Assembly: GCF_029637605.1 (NCBI RefSeq)
Contig: NZ_CP121261.1
Span: 2,976,001-3,040,000 of the forward strand
Origin: Achromobacter spanius
GTDB taxonomy: Bacteria; Pseudomonadota; Gammaproteobacteria; Burkholderiales; Burkholderiaceae_B
Direction of reading: 5' to 3'
Length of the DNA: 64,000 bases
The notes below the pieces were generated by a model. That model made no database searches, was not told the DNA's origin, and worked only from the letters and a program-made list of their open reading frames with translations. Position numbers and translations under genes: made by a program. Of the stretch, positions 32,417-42,879 are shown one piece after another (the stretch's first letter is position 1; each line of letters begins with the position of its first letter).

Positions 32417-32899
32417 ATGATCAGCGTCCAGGAAGCCGATTTCGACGCCGCTGCCCTGACGGCCGCGCTGCGCGAAAGCGCAGGGTCCGGCGTGGGAGGC
32501 ATCGTCACCTTCGTGGGCTATGTGCGCGACTACGCACCCGATGCGCCCACCGACACGCTCTATCTTGAGCACTACCCCGGCATGTGCGAGCGCGAGCTTG
32601 AAGCCATTGCCGACACCGCCCGCCAGCGCTGGAAGCTGGACGGCACGGTCATCGTGCACCGCGTGGGCGCGCTCTCGCGCAACGCGCAGATCGTGTTCGT
32701 GGCGGCCGCCAGCGCGCACCGGGGCGACGCCTTCCGCGGTTGCGAATACATCATCGACGCGCTGAAGACCCGCGCGCCCTTCTGGAAGCGCGAAACGCTG
32801 GCAGGCGGCCGCAGCTTCTGGGTAGAACAACGCCAGGCCGACCAGGACCGCACCGATGCCTGGGATGAAGACTCCGCCCCCAAGAAGGAACGCCCATGA
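32417..32899 (+). CDS. moaE: Molybdopterin synthase large subunit MoaE
   Basis: Catalytic subunit that transfers sulfur from MoaD to the pterin. The 160-residue protein has FVGYVRDY, YLEHYPGMCERELEAI, HRVGALS and APFWKRE, with the conserved lysines of the active site. The ATG at 32417 follows CGGAGG. The stop overlaps moaB. Confidence 0.96.
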   Translation: MISVQEADFDAAALTAALRESAGSGVGGIVTFVGYVRDYAPDAPTDTLYLEHYPGMCERELEAIADTARQRWKLDGTVIVHRVGALSRNAQIVFVAAASAHRGDAFRGCEYIIDALKTRAPFWKRETLAGGRSFWVEQRQADQDRTDAWDEDSAPKKERP

Positions 32900-33417
32900 G
32901 CGAAGAAATTCCCGTCTCGCTGGCCTGCGCCGTGCTGACGGTCAGCGACACCCGCAGCGCGGGCGACGACACCTCCGGCAACCTGCTGGCCCACAGCCTG
33001 GCGCATGCGGGCCACGAGTGCGTGCGCCGCGACATCGTCCGCGACGACATCTATCAAATCCGCCGCATCATCAGCGACTGGATCGCCGACCCCGAAGTGC
33101 AGGTCATCCTGACCACGGGCGGCACGGGCTTTTCGCATCGCGACCACACGCCCGAAGCCATCCTGCCCCTGCTCGACCGCGAGATCCCCGGCTTTGGCGA
33201 ACTGTTCCGCCAGATCTCCTACACCGAGATCGGCAGCTCGACGATCCAGTCGCGCGCGTTCGCGGGCTCGGCCAACCAGACGCTGATCTTCTGCCTGCCC
33301 GGTTCGAACAACGCCTGCGAAACGGCCTGGGCCCAGATCCTGCGTGAGCAGCTCGACAGCAGGCACCGCCCGTGCAACTTCGCCTCGCACTTCAAGCCCA
33401 AAAAAGAAGACCACTGA
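32896..33417 (+). CDS. moaB: Molybdenum cofactor protein MoaB
   Basis: MogA/MoaB-family protein binding or adenylylating molybdopterin. The 173-residue protein has the family loop [19 protein letters not shown] and [14 protein letters not shown]. Because no separate mogA is in this window, it may serve as the adenylyltransferase; that is inference. It is separated from moeA by three bases. Confidence 0.94.
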   Translation: MSEEIPVSLACAVLTVSDTRSAGDDTSGNLLAHSLAHAGHECVRRDIVRDDIYQIRRIISDWIADPEVQVILTTGGTGFSHRDHTPEAILPLLDREIPGFGELFRQISYTEIGSSTIQSRAFAGSANQTLIFCLPGSNNACETAWAQILREQLDSRHRPCNFASHFKPKKEDH

Positions 33418-33420
33418 CCC

Positions 33421-34626
33421 ATGCTGGATTTTGATCACGCCCAGACCCTGCTGGCCAACGCAGCCGGACCGCTGCAACGCCGCGAAGAGATTGAACTGAA
33501 CGAAGTTGCCGGCCGCGTGCTGGCAACCGATCTGCAAGCCACGGTGGACATCCCACCGGCCGACAACAGCGCCATGGACGGCTACGCGCTGCGCGTGGAC
33601 GACTGGCGCGCGGGCGCCCGCCTGCCCATCCAGCAGCGCTGCTACGCGGGCGACGTGCCCGAGCCGCTCAAGCCCGGCCACGCCATCCGCCTGTTTACCG
33701 GCAGCCTGATCCCCGATGGCGCGGACACCGTCGTCATGCAGGAAGACGCCGTCGAAGCCGACAACCAGGTAGAGATCACGCGCGCGCCCGCTCCCGGCCA
33801 ACACATTCGCCGCCGGGGTGAAGACACGATGGCCGGCGCCCCCTTGCTGGCGGCCGGCGCCATGCTGCAAGCCGCGCACGTAGCGCTGCTGGCCTCGCAA
33901 GGGCTGGCCACCGTGCCGGTGATGGGCCGGTTGCGCGTGGGCATCCTGACCACGGGCGACGAGCTGGTGCCCCCCGGCACGCCGCGCGCGCCCGAACAGA
34001 TCTACAACTCCAACGGCCCCATGCTGGCCGCGCTGACGCGCGGCCTGGGCGCCATCCCCGTGCACGTGCTGCATGCGCGCGACACCGAAGAAGAACTGCT
34101 GGCCGCATTCAAGACCCTGCTGGCCGATTGCGACCTGGTGCTGAGCGTGGGCGGGGTGTCGGTGGGCGAGCGCGATCTGGTCAAGCCCGCCCTGGCCTCC
34201 TTGGGCGGCGAGCTATCGCTGTGGAAAGTCCGCATGAAACCCGGCAAGCCGGTGGCGCTGGCCCAGATCGGCGGCAAGCCCGTGGTCAGCCTGCCGGGCA
34301 ATCCGGTGTCGGCCTATGCGGTCTTCGCCATGCTGGTATCGCCGCTGGTGCGGCGCATGCAGGGCCGCGAAGACATCTTTCCGCCCGTCAACCTGTTGCC
34401 GCTGCGCACCGAGCACCCGCGCCAGGACGGGCGCGAAGAATTCCTGCGCGTGCAGCGCCGCATGGCGAAAGACGGCACCGCCGAGCTTGTGCCCTATGGC
34501 CAGCAAGGGTCAGGGGTAATCAGTTCCATGCCCTGGGCCACGGGGCTGGCGCGCTTGCCGGCTGACGTGCTGGTCAATGACGGCGACCGCGTGCCCTACT
34601 ACGACATGCGGCACTGGCTGGCGTAG
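33421..34626 (+). CDS. moeA: Molybdopterin molybdenumtransferase MoeA
   Basis: Inserts molybdate into molybdopterin-AMP. The 401-residue protein has the four MoeA domains, with PPADNSAMDGYALR near residue 45, GILTTGDELVPPG near 180, SVGGVSVGERDLVKPAL near 240 and KPVVSLPGNPVSAYAVFAML near 285. It is the last gene of the moaC-D-E-B cluster and converges on mobA. Confidence 0.96.
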   Translation: MLDFDHAQTLLANAAGPLQRREEIELNEVAGRVLATDLQATVDIPPADNSAMDGYALRVDDWRAGARLPIQQRCYAGDVPEPLKPGHAIRLFTGSLIPDGADTVVMQEDAVEADNQVEITRAPAPGQHIRRRGEDTMAGAPLLAAGAMLQAAHVALLASQGLATVPVMGRLRVGILTTGDELVPPGTPRAPEQIYNSNGPMLAALTRGLGAIPVHVLHARDTEEELLAAFKTLLADCDLVLSVGGVSVGERDLVKPALASLGGELSLWKVRMKPGKPVALAQIGGKPVVSLPGNPVSAYAVFAMLVSPLVRRMQGREDIFPPVNLLPLRTEHPRQDGREEFLRVQRRMAKDGTAELVPYGQQGSGVISSMPWATGLARLPADVLVNDGDRVPYYDMRHWLA

Positions 34627-34657
34627 CTGGCGTAGCTAGTGCAGCGCTGTCGCTGAC

Positions 34658-35321
34658 TTAGCTGGCAAAGCCGGCGCAGCGTTCAGCCACAGCCAGCTCT
34701 TCGGGCGTATTCACGTTCATGAAGGCGTCTGGCGCGTCGTCAAAACTCGCCGCCACGCCGCCCACGCGGGCCTGCCACAAGCCCACCTTGCGCTCGCCCG
34801 CCAACAGATAGGCGCGCAGGTCTGGCAAGAGTGATGGGCGCAACGCCATGCAGGCGGCATGGCGTTGGCCGCCAGCCATGGCATAGGCCAGCGGGGCCTG
34901 GGCGGAATCCGCCGCGGCGATCAGCCGCGTTGCAAGGTCATGGGGAAGAAAAGGCGTGTCGCACGGCACGGCCACCACCCAGTCGACGTCAGCAGTTGAA
35001 GTAGCAGTTGAAGCCGAGGCTGACGCTGCGGCCGAAGCTGTGGCCAAGCCCGCCGCCAGCCCCACCAGCGGGCCTTGAAATTCACCCAGCGCGGGTTCCC
35101 CGTCCGCCACCACCGTTCCGTATTGCGCGTAACGCTCGGCATGCCGGTTGGCGCTGATGATCAGCCTGCCCACCTGCGGCGCCAACCGGCGCGCCACGTG
35201 CGCCACCATGGGCGCGCCGTGCAATAAGACCAGGCCTTTGTCCTGATGGCCCATGCGCGCGCCCTGCCCGCCCGCCAGGATCAACCCGGCAATGCCTGGC
35301 GTGGATAACGGCAAAGGCTGG

Positions 35322-35329
<8 letters not shown>
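34658..35329 (-). CDS. mobA: Molybdenum cofactor guanylyltransferase
   Basis: Adds GMP to Mo-molybdopterin to make the guanine dinucleotide form used by bis-MGD enzymes such as formate dehydrogenase. The 223-residue protein has the nucleotide loop [20 protein letters not shown] and VPCDTPFLP. Between them, around residues 97-115, lies an unusual Ala/Ser/Thr stretch ([20 protein letters not shown]). It starts at GTG, overlapping the moaA stop by 8 bases, so the pair is coupled. Confidence 0.93.
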
Positions 35330-36461
<1,132 letters not shown>

Positions 36462-36503
36462 GGGGCGATCATATATCGGCGGCCAGGGTCCGGGCGGCCC
36501 CGC

Positions 36504-37583
36504 CTACGCGAAAGCCTCTTCCAGGGTTTGTAAACGGCCGGTGTCCTGGGCGTCGTAGCCCACCAGTTGCCCTACGTAGCCCACATAGTCGGCGCTGCGC
36601 ATGATGGACAGCAGGTCCTGCATGGCGGGCGTCTCCAACGACGATTTGCGGATGGCGAAGAAGTAGCGTTCGCGCACCAGTGGAATGAAGTCCAGCCCGA
36701 ACCGGCAGGCGGCCGTCTCCACCCCCACGCCCGTGTCCGCCATGCCGCTGGCAATGTGCGCGGCAATCGCCATGTGCGTGAATTCATTGGTTTCGTAGCC
36801 CTGGACCTCGCCAATGGAAACCCCGGCGCGCTGCAGCATCAGCCCCACCAGGTAGCGGGTGCTGGACCCGATCTGGCGGTTCACGAAGCGCACGTCCTGG
36901 CGCGCCAAGTCAGCCATGCCACGGATCTGCTTAGGGTTGCCGGCCGTGACAAACAGGCCGGTATTGCGCACGGCCAGATGAATCAGCAAGTACTCGTCGG
37001 CGTGCAGCCACTGCGCGTAACGCTCCATGATGGGCGATTCGAAGTCGCCCAGCGGCACCTGAAAGCCGGCCAGATCGCATTCATGACGTTCCAACGAGGC
37101 CAGCGCCTCGATCGCGGTGCGATAACGCAATTCCAGCCCGGGCTTTCTGCCGCTCATGTGCTGCATCAGCGATTCCACCGCGAACCCATGGCTGGCGTGC
37201 AGCCGCAGGTGCGGGCCGGTTTCAGGCAGCAGCCGTTCCAGCTCTTCCTGCAATTCCGAGGCCATGCTGTCCAGGGTCGGCATCAAGCGCGCCTCGATGC
37301 GGCGATTGGCCCATAACAGGCGCTGCGCGAACGGCGACAGTTGCGTGCCCTGGCGTCGATTCGTGATCAGCAACTGCGTGCCGAAGGTGGTTTCGAACCG
37401 GCGCAGCACGCCCCAGGCATGCCGGTACGACAGCCCGCAGGCGCGGCAAGCGCCCGAGATATTGCCGGTGGCGTCAATGGCGGCCAGCAGCGCAAGCATG
37501 TCTTGCAAGGGCACCGGCGCCGTGTCGTCACCCCCGCCCAAGGTCCACTGCGGCCGCAGGCCGATTCGGAACTTATATGTCAT
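36504..37583 (-). CDS. LysR/ModE-type HTH regulator with substrate-binding domain
   Basis: A 359-residue one-component regulator. Residues about 25-95 form a winged helix (LLAAIDATGNISGACRACGL, SYRHAWGVLRRFETTFG) resembling ModE/LysR, and residues about 125-335 form a periplasmic-binding-protein-like domain of the PBP-like type (FVNRQIGSSTRYLVGLMLQR). It is divergent from fdsG with a 28-bp palindrome between them. By position it is the likely controller of formate dehydrogenase, responding to formate, molybdate or a related anion; the ligand cannot be read from sequence. The ATG at 37583 is chosen because the frame upstream lacks homology-like sequence. It may correspond to an FdsR-like regulator, but I cannot confirm orthology. 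Confidence 0.82.
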   Translation of the reverse strand: MTYKFRIGLRPQWTLGGGDDTAPVPLQDMLALLAAIDATGNISGACRACGLSYRHAWGVLRRFETTFGTQLLITNRRQGTQLSPFAQRLLWANRRIEARLMPTLDSMASELQEELERLLPETGPHLRLHASHGFAVESLMQHMSGRKPGLELRYRTAIEALASLERHECDLAGFQVPLGDFESPIMERYAQWLHADEYLLIHLAVRNTGLFVTAGNPKQIRGMADLARQDVRFVNRQIGSSTRYLVGLMLQRAGVSIGEVQGYETNEFTHMAIAAHIASGMADTGVGVETAACRFGLDFIPLVRERYFFAIRKSSLETPAMQDLLSIMRSADYVGYVGQLVGYDAQDTGRLQTLEEAFA

Positions 37584-37647
37584 TTCTTTCTTATTGAAGA
37601 CAGTCAAGTACGTGGTTAGAGTACACAAATAACGCGGCGGCCGGGCT

Positions 37648-37675
37648 TTTAATATGTTTTTAAAAACATATTAAA
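37648..37675. promoter_or_regulatory. 28-bp perfect palindrome between regulator and fdsG
   Basis: The left half is TTTAATATGTTTTT and the right half is its exact complement. It lies 64 bases from the regulator start and 66 bases from the fdsG start, in the only gap between the divergent genes. Its AT content and lack of a GC stem argue against a terminator. It is most likely the operator of the adjacent regulator. Confidence 0.7.
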
Positions 37676-37741
37676 CGCCATCAGACGCTGAACCGCACGA
37701 CAGACCCCTGAACGGGGCCCGCAACATTGGAGGAGACCACC

Positions 37742-38347
37742 GTGCAACAGCGCGAGGCAAAATCCGACCTGGCATCCAGCGGCGGCGCCCGTGGCGGCCC
37801 ATTGGCGCTGGACGCCGCCCAGGCGTCCACCACCCCCGCCATCGCGGCCACCGCGCGCATTCTTGCGCGGCTGAAAGACCTGCCCGGCCCCTTGCTGCCG
37901 GTACTGCACGAGGTGCAGCACGAATTGGGCTGTATTCCGGCCGAGGCGGTGCAAACCATCGCCGAGGCCCTGAACCTGTCCCGCGCTGAAGTTCACGGCG
38001 TCATCACCTTCTACCCGCACTTTCGCAGCCAGCCGGCCGCGCGCCACACGCTGGAAGTGTGCCGTGCCGAAGCCTGCCAGGCCATGGGCGGCGAGCCGCT
38101 CGCGGCGCATGCCCGCGCCAGCCTGGGCTGCGACTTCCATGCCAGTTCGGCGGACGGCAATTTCACCTTGGAACCCGTCTACTGCCTGGGGCTGTGTGCC
38201 CAGTCGCCCGCCGTCATGATCGACGGCCAGCCGCATGCCCGCGTCACGCCAGACAAGCTGGACCGCCTGTTGGCGCGCACCTTGGACCGCGCTTCGGACC
38301 ACACCATGGACCGGGCTTTGGCCCGCACGCCGGAGACCACGCCATGA
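37742..38347 (+). CDS. fdsG: NAD-linked formate dehydrogenase gamma subunit
   Basis: NuoE-like [2Fe-2S] subunit of the soluble molybdenum formate dehydrogenase. The four ligands are Cys in VCRAEACQAMGG (C-x4-C) and YCLGLCAQSP (C-x3-C). I take the GTG at 37742 because GGAGGAG lies 6 bases before it, giving 201 residues; the TTG five codons upstream would sit inside that site. About 45 N-terminal residues and the Asp/Arg-rich last 20 are non-conserved. The stop overlaps fdsB. Confidence 0.93.
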   Translation: MQQREAKSDLASSGGARGGPLALDAAQASTTPAIAATARILARLKDLPGPLLPVLHEVQHELGCIPAEAVQTIAEALNLSRAEVHGVITFYPHFRSQPAARHTLEVCRAEACQAMGGEPLAAHARASLGCDFHASSADGNFTLEPVYCLGLCAQSPAVMIDGQPHARVTPDKLDRLLARTLDRASDHTMDRALARTPETTP

Positions 38348-39966
38348 GCGCCCCCGTCGTCATCTACGTGCCGCGCGACGCCGCGGCGCTGGCCATGGAC
38401 GCCGATGCCGTGGCCCATGAAATTGAACGCATCGCCGATGAACGCGGCGTGGCCGTGCAAGTGGTGCGCAACGGCTCGCGCGGGCTCTTGTGGCTGGAAC
38501 CGCTGGTGGAAGTGGCCACGCACGATGGCCGCGTGGCTTACGGCCCGGTGGCGCCGGAAGACGTGGCAGGTTTGTTCGACGCCGGTTGGCTGAGCCCTGG
38601 CAACACCAAGGGCAACGTCGACATCGACGGCAAAGCCGAAGCGCGCCACCCCCTGTGCCTCGGCCTGACCGAAGACATCCCCTACCTGAAACACCAGGAA
38701 CGCCTGACCTTCGCCCGCGTCGGCGTGATCGACCCGCTGTCCTTGCAAGACTATGCCGCGCACGGCGGCCTGGCCGGGTTGAAGCGGGCACTGGCGATGG
38801 AGCCTGCGGGCATCATTGACGAAGTGATCACCTCGGGCCTGCGCGGACGCGGCGGCGCGGCGTTCCCCACCGGCATCAAATGGAAAACGGTGGCAGGCAC
38901 GCCCAGCGACCAGAAGTACATCGTGTGCAACGCCGACGAAGGCGACTCGGGCACCTTCGCCGACCGCCTGCTGATGGAAGGCGACCCCTACGTACTGATC
39001 GAAGGCATGACCATCGCCGGTCTGGCGGTGGGCGCAAGCTACGGCTACATCTACGTGCGCTCGGAATATCCGCACGCCATCGCCACGCTTGAGGCAGCCA
39101 TCACCCGCGCCCGCAGCGTGGGCTGGCTGGGCGCGGACGTGCACGGCAGCGGACGCCGCTTCGACCTGGAAGTGCGCAAGGGCGCGGGCGCCTACATCTG
39201 CGGCGAAGAAACCTCGCTGCTGGAAAGCCTGGAGGGCAAGCGCGGCGTGGTGCGCGCCAAGCCGCCGCTGCCCGCCATCTCGGGCCTGTTCGGCAAACCC
39301 ACCGTGATCAACAACGTGATCTCGCTGGCCACGGTGCCCATCATCCTGGCCAAGGGCGCCACCTACTACCGCGACTACGGCGTGGGCCGTTCGCATGGCA
39401 CGCTGCCCTTCCAATTGGCGGGCAACCTGAAGCAAGGCGGGCTGGTGGAAAAGGCCTTCGGCCTGAGCCTGCGCGACCTGCTCTATGAATTCGGCGGCGG
39501 CAGCGCCTCGGGGCGGCCCCTGCGCGCCGTGCAGGTGGGCGGGCCGCTGGGCGCCTATTTGCCCGAATCGCAATGGGACGTGCCGCTGGACTACGAGGCC
39601 TATATCCAGATCTCGGCCATGATCGGCCACGGCGGGCTGGTGGCATTTGACGACACCGTCGACATGGCGCGCATGGCGCGTTACGCCATGGAATTCTGCG
39701 CCATTGAATCCTGCGGCAAATGCACGCCCTGCCGCATTGGGTCGACGCGCGGCGTCGAAACCATCGACAAGATCGCGGCGCCCGGGGCCGACGCCCGGCA
39801 ACGCGAACAGCAGGTGCATCTGCTGCGCGACCTGTGCGACACGATGATGGGCGGTTCGCTGTGCGCGCTGGGGGGCATGGCGCCCTACCCCGTGCTGTCC
39901 GCGCTGAACCACTTTCCGCAGGACTTCGGCATCGAGTCCTCGCAGTCTGCCGCGCACGCGGCCTGA
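38344..39966 (+). CDS. fdsB: NAD-linked formate dehydrogenase beta subunit
   Basis: NuoF-like flavoprotein carrying FMN, NADH site and one [4Fe-4S] cluster. The 540-residue protein has an N-terminal thioredoxin-like part, the FMN/NADH loop GLRGRGGAAFPTGIKWK near residue 163, NADEGDSGTFADR near 197, and the cluster ligands ESCGKCTPCRIGSTRG near 456 with a fourth Cys in GGSLCALGG. It passes electrons from FdsG/FdsA to NAD. It starts inside the fdsG stop. Confidence 0.97.
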   Translation: MSAPVVIYVPRDAAALAMDADAVAHEIERIADERGVAVQVVRNGSRGLLWLEPLVEVATHDGRVAYGPVAPEDVAGLFDAGWLSPGNTKGNVDIDGKAEARHPLCLGLTEDIPYLKHQERLTFARVGVIDPLSLQDYAAHGGLAGLKRALAMEPAGIIDEVITSGLRGRGGAAFPTGIKWKTVAGTPSDQKYIVCNADEGDSGTFADRLLMEGDPYVLIEGMTIAGLAVGASYGYIYVRSEYPHAIATLEAAITRARSVGWLGADVHGSGRRFDLEVRKGAGAYICGEETSLLESLEGKRGVVRAKPPLPAISGLFGKPTVINNVISLATVPIILAKGATYYRDYGVGRSHGTLPFQLAGNLKQGGLVEKAFGLSLRDLLYEFGGGSASGRPLRAVQVGGPLGAYLPESQWDVPLDYEAYIQISAMIGHGGLVAFDDTVDMARMARYAMEFCAIESCGKCTPCRIGSTRGVETIDKIAAPGADARQREQQVHLLRDLCDTMMGGSLCALGGMAPYPVLSALNHFPQDFGIESSQSAAHAA

Positions 39967-39981
39967 ACCCGAGAGGCGACC

Positions 39982-42858
39982 ATGCTGGAAACCGTCATCA
40001 AGCGCGAACGCGACCTGGGCACCCCAGCCCGCGTGTCCGAAAACACCATCACCCTGACCATCGACGGCCAGGAAATCCGCGTGCCCGAAGGCACGTCCCT
40101 GATGCGTGCGGCCGCCGAGGCCGGCATCAACATCCCCAAGCTGTGCGCCACCGACAGCCTGGAACCGTTTGGATCCTGCCGCCTGTGCCTGGTGCAGATC
40201 GAAGGGCGGCGCGGCTATCCCGCTTCGTGCACCACGCCGGCGGAAAACGGCATGGTGGTCTTTACCGAAACGCCCAAGCTGCACGAGCTGCGTCGCGGCG
40301 TGATGGAGCTCTACATATCCGACCACCCGCTGGACTGCCTGACCTGCCCCGCCAACGGCGACTGCGAATTGCAGGACATGGCCGGCGTGGTGGGCCTGCG
40401 CAACGTGCGCTACGGCTACAACGGCGCCAACCACCTGGACGCCAAGGTCGACGACTCCAACCCCTACTTCAGCTACGACGCGTCCAAGTGCATCGTCTGC
40501 AACCGCTGCGTGCGCGCCTGCGAAGAAACGCAGGGCACCTACGCCTTGACGATATCCGGCAAGGGCTTTGAGTCGCGCGTATCGCCCGGGCAGGACCAGC
40601 CGTTCCTGGACAGCGAATGCGTGTCCTGCGGCGCCTGCGTGCAGGCCTGCCCCACGTCCACCCTGCAGGAAAAGACCGTCATCATGATGGGTCAGGCCGA
40701 GCACTCGGTGGTGACCACCTGCGCCTATTGCGGCGTGGGCTGCGGCTTCAAGGCCGAGATGAAGGGCCAGGAAGTGGTGCGCATGGTGCCGTGGAAAGAC
40801 GGCCAGGCCAACCGCGGCCATTCCTGTGTGAAGGGCCGTTTTGCATGGGGCTACGCCACGCACAAGGAACGTGTGCTGAAGCCCATGATCCGCAAGCACA
40901 TCACCGATTCCTGGAAGGAAGTGTCCTGGGACGAGGCCATCAACTACGCGGCCTCTGAATTCCGCCGCATCCAAAGCGAGTATGGCCGCGACGCGGTGGG
41001 CGGCATTACGTCGTCGCGCTGCACCAACGAAGAAACCTGGCTGGTGCAAAAGCTGGTGCGCGCGGCCTTTGGCACCAACAACGTCGACACCTGCGCGCGC
41101 GTCTGCCATTCGCCCACCGGCTACGGCCTGAAGCAGACCTTGGGCGAATCCGCCGGCACGCAGACCTTTGATTCGGTCATGCACACCGACGTGGTGATCG
41201 TGATGGGCGCCAACCCCAGCAGCGGCCACCCGGTGTTTGCCTCGCGCCTGAAGCGCCGGCTGCGCGAGGGCGCGCGCCTGATCGTGATCGACCCGCGCCG
41301 CATCGAGCTAGTCAGCTCGCCGCACATCAAGGCTGACTTTCATCTGCAAGTGCGGCCGGGCACCAACACCGCGCTGCTGTCGTCCTTGGCGCACGTGATC
41401 GCCACCGAAGGCCTGATCGATGACGCCTTCGTGGCCGAGCGCTGCGACACCAAGGCCTTCAATGAATGGCGCGACTTTGTGTCCTTGCCCGAGAACTCGC
41501 CTGAAGCCATGGCCGAGATCACGGGCGTGCCGGCGCAAGACGTGCGCGGTGCGGCGCGTCTGTTCGCCACCGGCGGCAACGGGTCCATTTATTACGGCCT
41601 GGGCGTGACCGAACACAGCCAGGGGTCCACCACCGTGATGGCGATTGCCAACCTGGCCATGGCCACCGGCAACGTCGGCCGCGAGGGCGTGGGCGTGAAC
41701 CCGCTGCGCGGCCAGAACAACGTGCAGGGCTCGTGCGACATGGGCTCGTTCCCGCACGAACTGCCCGGCTACCGCCACATTTCCGACAACACGGTGCGCG
41801 CGCAGTTCGAAAAGGATTGGGGCGTGACCTTGCAACCCGAACCCGGCCTGCGCATTCCGAACATGTTCGAAGCGGCGCTGGGCGGATCCTTCAAGGGCCT
41901 GTACTGCCAGGGCGAAGACATCGTGCAGTCCGACCCCAACACGCAGCACGTGGCGGCCTCGCTGGCAGCCATGGAATGCATCGTGGTGCAGGACCTGTTC
42001 CTGAACGAGACCGCGAAGTACGCGCACGTGTTCCTGCCGGGTTCGTCGTTCCTGGAAAAGGACGGCACCTTCACCAACGCCGAACGCCGCATCTCGCGCG
42101 TGCGCAAGGTGATGGAACCCAAGAACGGCAAGTCGGACTGGGAAGTGACGGTGGCGCTGTCCAACGCGCTGGGCTACCCCATGAACTACACGCACCCGCG
42201 CGAAATCATGGAAGAAATCGCGCGGCTGACACCGACCTTCGCGGGCGTCAGCTACGACAAGCTGGACAAGCTGGGCAGCCTGCAATGGCCGTGCAACGAC
42301 GACGCACCCGAAGGCACGCCCATCATGCACATCGACACCTTTGTGCGCGGCAAGGGCAAGTTCATGATCACCAAGTACGTGCCCACCGACGAACGCAGCA
42401 CGCGCCGTTTCCCGCTGCTGCTGACCACCGGCCGCATCCTGTCGCAGTACAACGTGGGCGCGCAGACGCGGCGCACGCCCAACGTCATGTGGCATGGCGA
42501 AGACGTGCTGGAACTGCACCCGCAAGATGCCGAGGACCGGGGCGTGGCCGAAGGCGATTGGGTGGGCATTCAAAGCCGCGCGGGCGAGACCGTGCTGCGC
42601 GCCACGCTGACCGACCGAGTGCAACCGGGCGTGGTATACACCACGTTTCACTTTCCCGAGTCCGGCGCCAACGTCGTCACGACGGATGCCTCTGACTGGG
42701 CGACCAACTGCCCCGAATACAAGGTCACGGCCGTGCAGGTTACGCGCGTGTCCCAGCCTTCGGAATGGCAGCGGCAATGGTCGCGCTTTGCCGACATCCA
42801 GCAAAAGCTGCTGCGCGAGCGATCGCGTGAAAACGAAGCGGCGCTGACCGGGAAATAA
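39982..42858 (+). CDS. fdsA: NAD-linked formate dehydrogenase alpha (catalytic) subunit
   Basis: A 958-residue bis-MGD enzyme oxidising formate to CO2 in the cytoplasm. The N-terminal [2Fe-2S] ligands lie near residues 55-85 (SCRLCLVQIEGRRGYPASC), the His-Cys3 site at 115-128 (HPLDCLTCPANGDC), and two ferredoxin-type clusters near 170-225 (CIVCNRCVRACEE, CVSCGACVQACPTS). The molybdenum domain follows with its own cluster (TTCAYCGVGCGF) and catalytic Cys375-His376 in CARVCHSPTGYG. A cysteine codon, not TGA, stands where some homologues use selenocysteine. The C-terminal domain contacts the pterin (TTGRILSQYNVGAQTRR). Confidence 0.97.
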   Translation: MLETVIKRERDLGTPARVSENTITLTIDGQEIRVPEGTSLMRAAAEAGINIPKLCATDSLEPFGSCRLCLVQIEGRRGYPASCTTPAENGMVVFTETPKLHELRRGVMELYISDHPLDCLTCPANGDCELQDMAGVVGLRNVRYGYNGANHLDAKVDDSNPYFSYDASKCIVCNRCVRACEETQGTYALTISGKGFESRVSPGQDQPFLDSECVSCGACVQACPTSTLQEKTVIMMGQAEHSVVTTCAYCGVGCGFKAEMKGQEVVRMVPWKDGQANRGHSCVKGRFAWGYATHKERVLKPMIRKHITDSWKEVSWDEAINYAASEFRRIQSEYGRDAVGGITSSRCTNEETWLVQKLVRAAFGTNNVDTCARVCHSPTGYGLKQTLGESAGTQTFDSVMHTDVVIVMGANPSSGHPVFASRLKRRLREGARLIVIDPRRIELVSSPHIKADFHLQVRPGTNTALLSSLAHVIATEGLIDDAFVAERCDTKAFNEWRDFVSLPENSPEAMAEITGVPAQDVRGAARLFATGGNGSIYYGLGVTEHSQGSTTVMAIANLAMATGNVGREGVGVNPLRGQNNVQGSCDMGSFPHELPGYRHISDNTVRAQFEKDWGVTLQPEPGLRIPNMFEAALGGSFKGLYCQGEDIVQSDPNTQHVAASLAAMECIVVQDLFLNETAKYAHVFLPGSSFLEKDGTFTNAERRISRVRKVMEPKNGKSDWEVTVALSNALGYPMNYTHPREIMEEIARLTPTFAGVSYDKLDKLGSLQWPCNDDAPEGTPIMHIDTFVRGKGKFMITKYVPTDERSTRRFPLLLTTGRILSQYNVGAQTRRTPNVMWHGEDVLELHPQDAEDRGVAEGDWVGIQSRAGETVLRATLTDRVQPGVVYTTFHFPESGANVVTTDASDWATNCPEYKVTAVQVTRVSQPSEWQRQWSRFADIQQKLLRERSRENEAALTGK

Positions 42859-42879
42859 CGCTCCACAGCCCTGGATGCC

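Noticed and set aside
37648..37675. The 28-bp palindrome as an intrinsic terminator
   Set aside because: The stem is almost all A-T with no GC core, and it lies between divergent starts, not after genes.
41101..41109. Selenocysteine in the formate dehydrogenase active site
   Set aside because: The codon before the catalytic His is TGC, cysteine; no in-frame TGA occurs in fdsA.
38179..41229. 1016-residue open frame on the minus strand opposite fdsB/fdsA
   Set aside because: It is the antisense shadow of two well-recognised genes in GC-rich DNA; composition is biased to His/Gly/Ala/Val and no motif is seen.
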